Assembly: GCA_944324205.1 (NCBI GenBank)
Contig: CALUVK010000029.1
Span: 1 to 12,867, forward strand
DNA length: 12,867 bases
Direction: 5' to 3'
DNA from: Candidatus Gastranaerophilales bacterium
GTDB taxonomy: Bacteria > Cyanobacteriota > Vampirovibrionia > Gastranaerophilales > Gastranaerophilaceae
Below the pieces are notes generated by a model. That model saw only the letters and a program-made list of their open reading frames with translations. It had not been told where the DNA came from and did not search any database. Below, piece after piece: positions 11,496-12,867 of the stretch. Both the position numbers and the translations under genes were made by a program. The stretch's first letter is position 1; each line of letters starts with the position of its first letter.

Positions 11496-12867
11496 TTGAA
11501 AAATTTGATGAAAACAAAGTGGTTTATATACGGAACATACTTATTATTAGTTATGGCAGCGCTTTTAATAGGGTTTGTATTGCTGCAAAACAATAATACG
11601 TTAAAAAATGTAATTGTATCTTTTTTTGAAGTCGCAGAAAATAGAACATTTGATTACAGACAATCATTACAGGTAATACATAAGCGTCCTCTTCCAAATA
11701 AAGACATTGTGGTTTTGGCAGTAGATGATGCTAGCCTGGAATCTTTATGGGATAAATATGGCGAATGGCCAATGCCGCGAAATATTTATGCTGATATGAT
11801 TAATTATCTTGAAAAGCAGAAACCTCAGCAAATTATTTTTGACTTAATGTTTATCAAATCTATAAGGACAACAGGTGATGCTGATAAATATTTGGCTGAC
11901 ACAATGAATAAGTATACCAATATTTATACTGCAATGAATTTTGATAACCAACCTACGGATGTAAGGATACCTGTTGATTTACCAGAGCGACTTGCTGTAA
12001 ATCTTGATAATAACTCGAATGTAAGTTTTGATAAGAATTATAAATTTCTAAATTGCCGTCCTATATTAGATTCTCTAATGAATGGTAAAGTTAATATAGG
12101 TATGACAAATGTTATGAGAAATAGTGATGGAATAATTAGAAATGTAGCTCCATTAATGCTTTATAAAGATAAATATTATCCATATTTGACTTTTAAAGCT
12201 GGTGCTGATTATCTGGCGCAAAACCCGGATATTGAATTTACAATTGATAAAAATTCTAACTTACTGCTGTATGGCTCAAAAATTCCTCTTACAAAAGATG
12301 GTGAAGCTATTTTAAATTGGTATGGACCAAGCGGTACCCATACAATTGTTCCTATGTATAAACTTATACGAGAAATGGATGAAGGTATAAAGAGCGGTTT
12401 TGATTTTAGAGATAAGATTGTTATTATCGGAACTACTGCCACGAGCCTTCATGATACAAAAAGTGTTCCGGTGCAAGAAGGTGTTTATCCTGGGGTAGAA
12501 GTTCATGCAACGTTCTTTAATAATATGCTTGACAATAATTTTATTCAAAAGACAGGTTTAATTACAGATATTCTTATTCTGACAGGCGTGATTGCTATTG
12601 TTGGTGGAATTGTAATGCTTTCAACTTCAACATTGTTTGCATTCCTTTCCACTGCGCTTTTTGCGATTGCATATTTGTTTATATCATATTATTTAATGGA
12701 ACTATACAATCTCTGGATTCCGGTTGTACTTCCGGTGATTGCAATTATGGGCTCTTTTGCATTGTCTTTTCTTGCAAAGTACCTTATGAAAGCAAAAGAT
12801 TTTGAATATCAGTACAAACTTGCAACGATAGATGGACTTACAGAGTTATATAACCACAGATATTTCC
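11496..12867 (+). CDS. CHASE2-domain membrane sensor with GGDEF (diguanylate cyclase) start, 3' truncated
   Basis: 457 codons are visible without a stop. An N-terminal membrane segment (about 9-30) leads to an extracytoplasmic CHASE2 sensor domain with family features: PNKDIVVLAVDDASL (67-81), EWPMPRNIYADMI (90-102), IIFDLMF (113-119), GMTNVMRNSDGIIR (202-215), DKIVIIGTTATSLHD (306-320) and YPGVEVHATFFN (331-342). About three hydrophobic segments (roughly 355-427) follow. A short linker then leads to ATIDGLTELYNHRYF (443-457), the opening of a GGDEF domain. Such proteins make the second messenger c-di-GMP in response to an external cue. The GGEEF active site lies beyond the edge and cannot be checked. 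The start is TTG at 11496 with GGGAG eight bases before it; an in-frame ATG at 11508 is too far from that site. Confidence 0.9.
   Translation, partial: MKNLMKTKWFIYGTYLLLVMAALLIGFVLLQNNNTLKNVIVSFFEVAENRTFDYRQSLQVIHKRPLPNKDIVVLAVDDASLESLWDKYGEWPMPRNIYADMINYLEKQKPQQIIFDLMFIKSIRTTGDADKYLADTMNKYTNIYTAMNFDNQPTDVRIPVDLPERLAVNLDNNSNVSFDKNYKFLNCRPILDSLMNGKVNIGMTNVMRNSDGIIRNVAPLMLYKDKYYPYLTFKAGADYLAQNPDIEFTIDKNSNLLLYGSKIPLTKDGEAILNWYGPSGTHTIVPMYKLIREMDEGIKSGFDFRDKIVIIGTTATSLHDTKSVPVQEGVYPGVEVHATFFNNMLDNNFIQKTGLITDILILTGVIAIVGGIVMLSTSTLFAFLSTALFAIAYLFISYYLMELYNLWIPVVLPVIAIMGSFALSFLAKYLMKAKDFEYQYKLATIDGLTELYNHRYF

Overview
The window is AT-rich DNA from what looks like a Gram-negative-type bacterium. 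It carries fourteen substantially readable protein genes, one gene cut off at the left edge (only 43 bases visible), and no rRNA, tRNA, CRISPR array or transposase. An MlaD-type lipid-transport protein, a type IV pilin-like protein, secreted proteins and a CHASE2-GGDEF protein all fit a diderm. The combination with very low GC, a short 'DVNG..PN..GKD' pilin and SpeD suggests a gut Melainabacteria/Vampirovibrionia (Gastranaerophilales) relative. That placement is inference from gene style and was not computed.

Layout. Bases 1-43 hold the start of an unidentified leftward gene. Bases 44-749 hold no convincing gene but contain two copies of a palindromic repeat (202-357 and 382-536). Next comes a rightward block: speD (AdoMet decarboxylase), a terminator, uridine phosphorylase, an orphan MlaD protein, upp and a stand-alone LuxR-type HTH regulator. 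The LuxR gene ends tail-to-tail on a LOG-family gene. From there to 8455 everything is leftward (reading right to left): an ArsB/NhaD-type transporter; purB followed by a secreted matrixin protease and a small Cys-rich secreted protein in a tight operon; then a pilin-like gene coupled to the LOG gene. A divergent intergenic region (8456-8613) separates the transporter from a rightward 366-residue gene with a possible FliK-like C-terminal region. That gene converges on a leftward UROD/MetE-fold gene. Next come rplI (bL9) with its own terminator and, divergently, a CHASE2 gene truncated by the window edge just inside its GGDEF domain.

How the genes work together. Udp and Upp form a uridine-to-uracil-to-UMP salvage route. 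PurB serves purine synthesis, and LOG-family proteins act on nucleoside monophosphates. SpeD supplies aminopropyl groups for polyamines. The remaining genes are mostly envelope or signalling genes.

Recurrent patterns worth attention. Four genes (mlaD, luxR-like, purB and the FliK-like gene) have a -10-like hexamer only 6-9 nt before the ATG and no Shine-Dalgarno, which suggests leaderless mRNAs. The other genes have clear Shine-Dalgarno sites or tight coupling. Both convergent gene pairs share their two stop codons on the same TTAA tetranucleotide.
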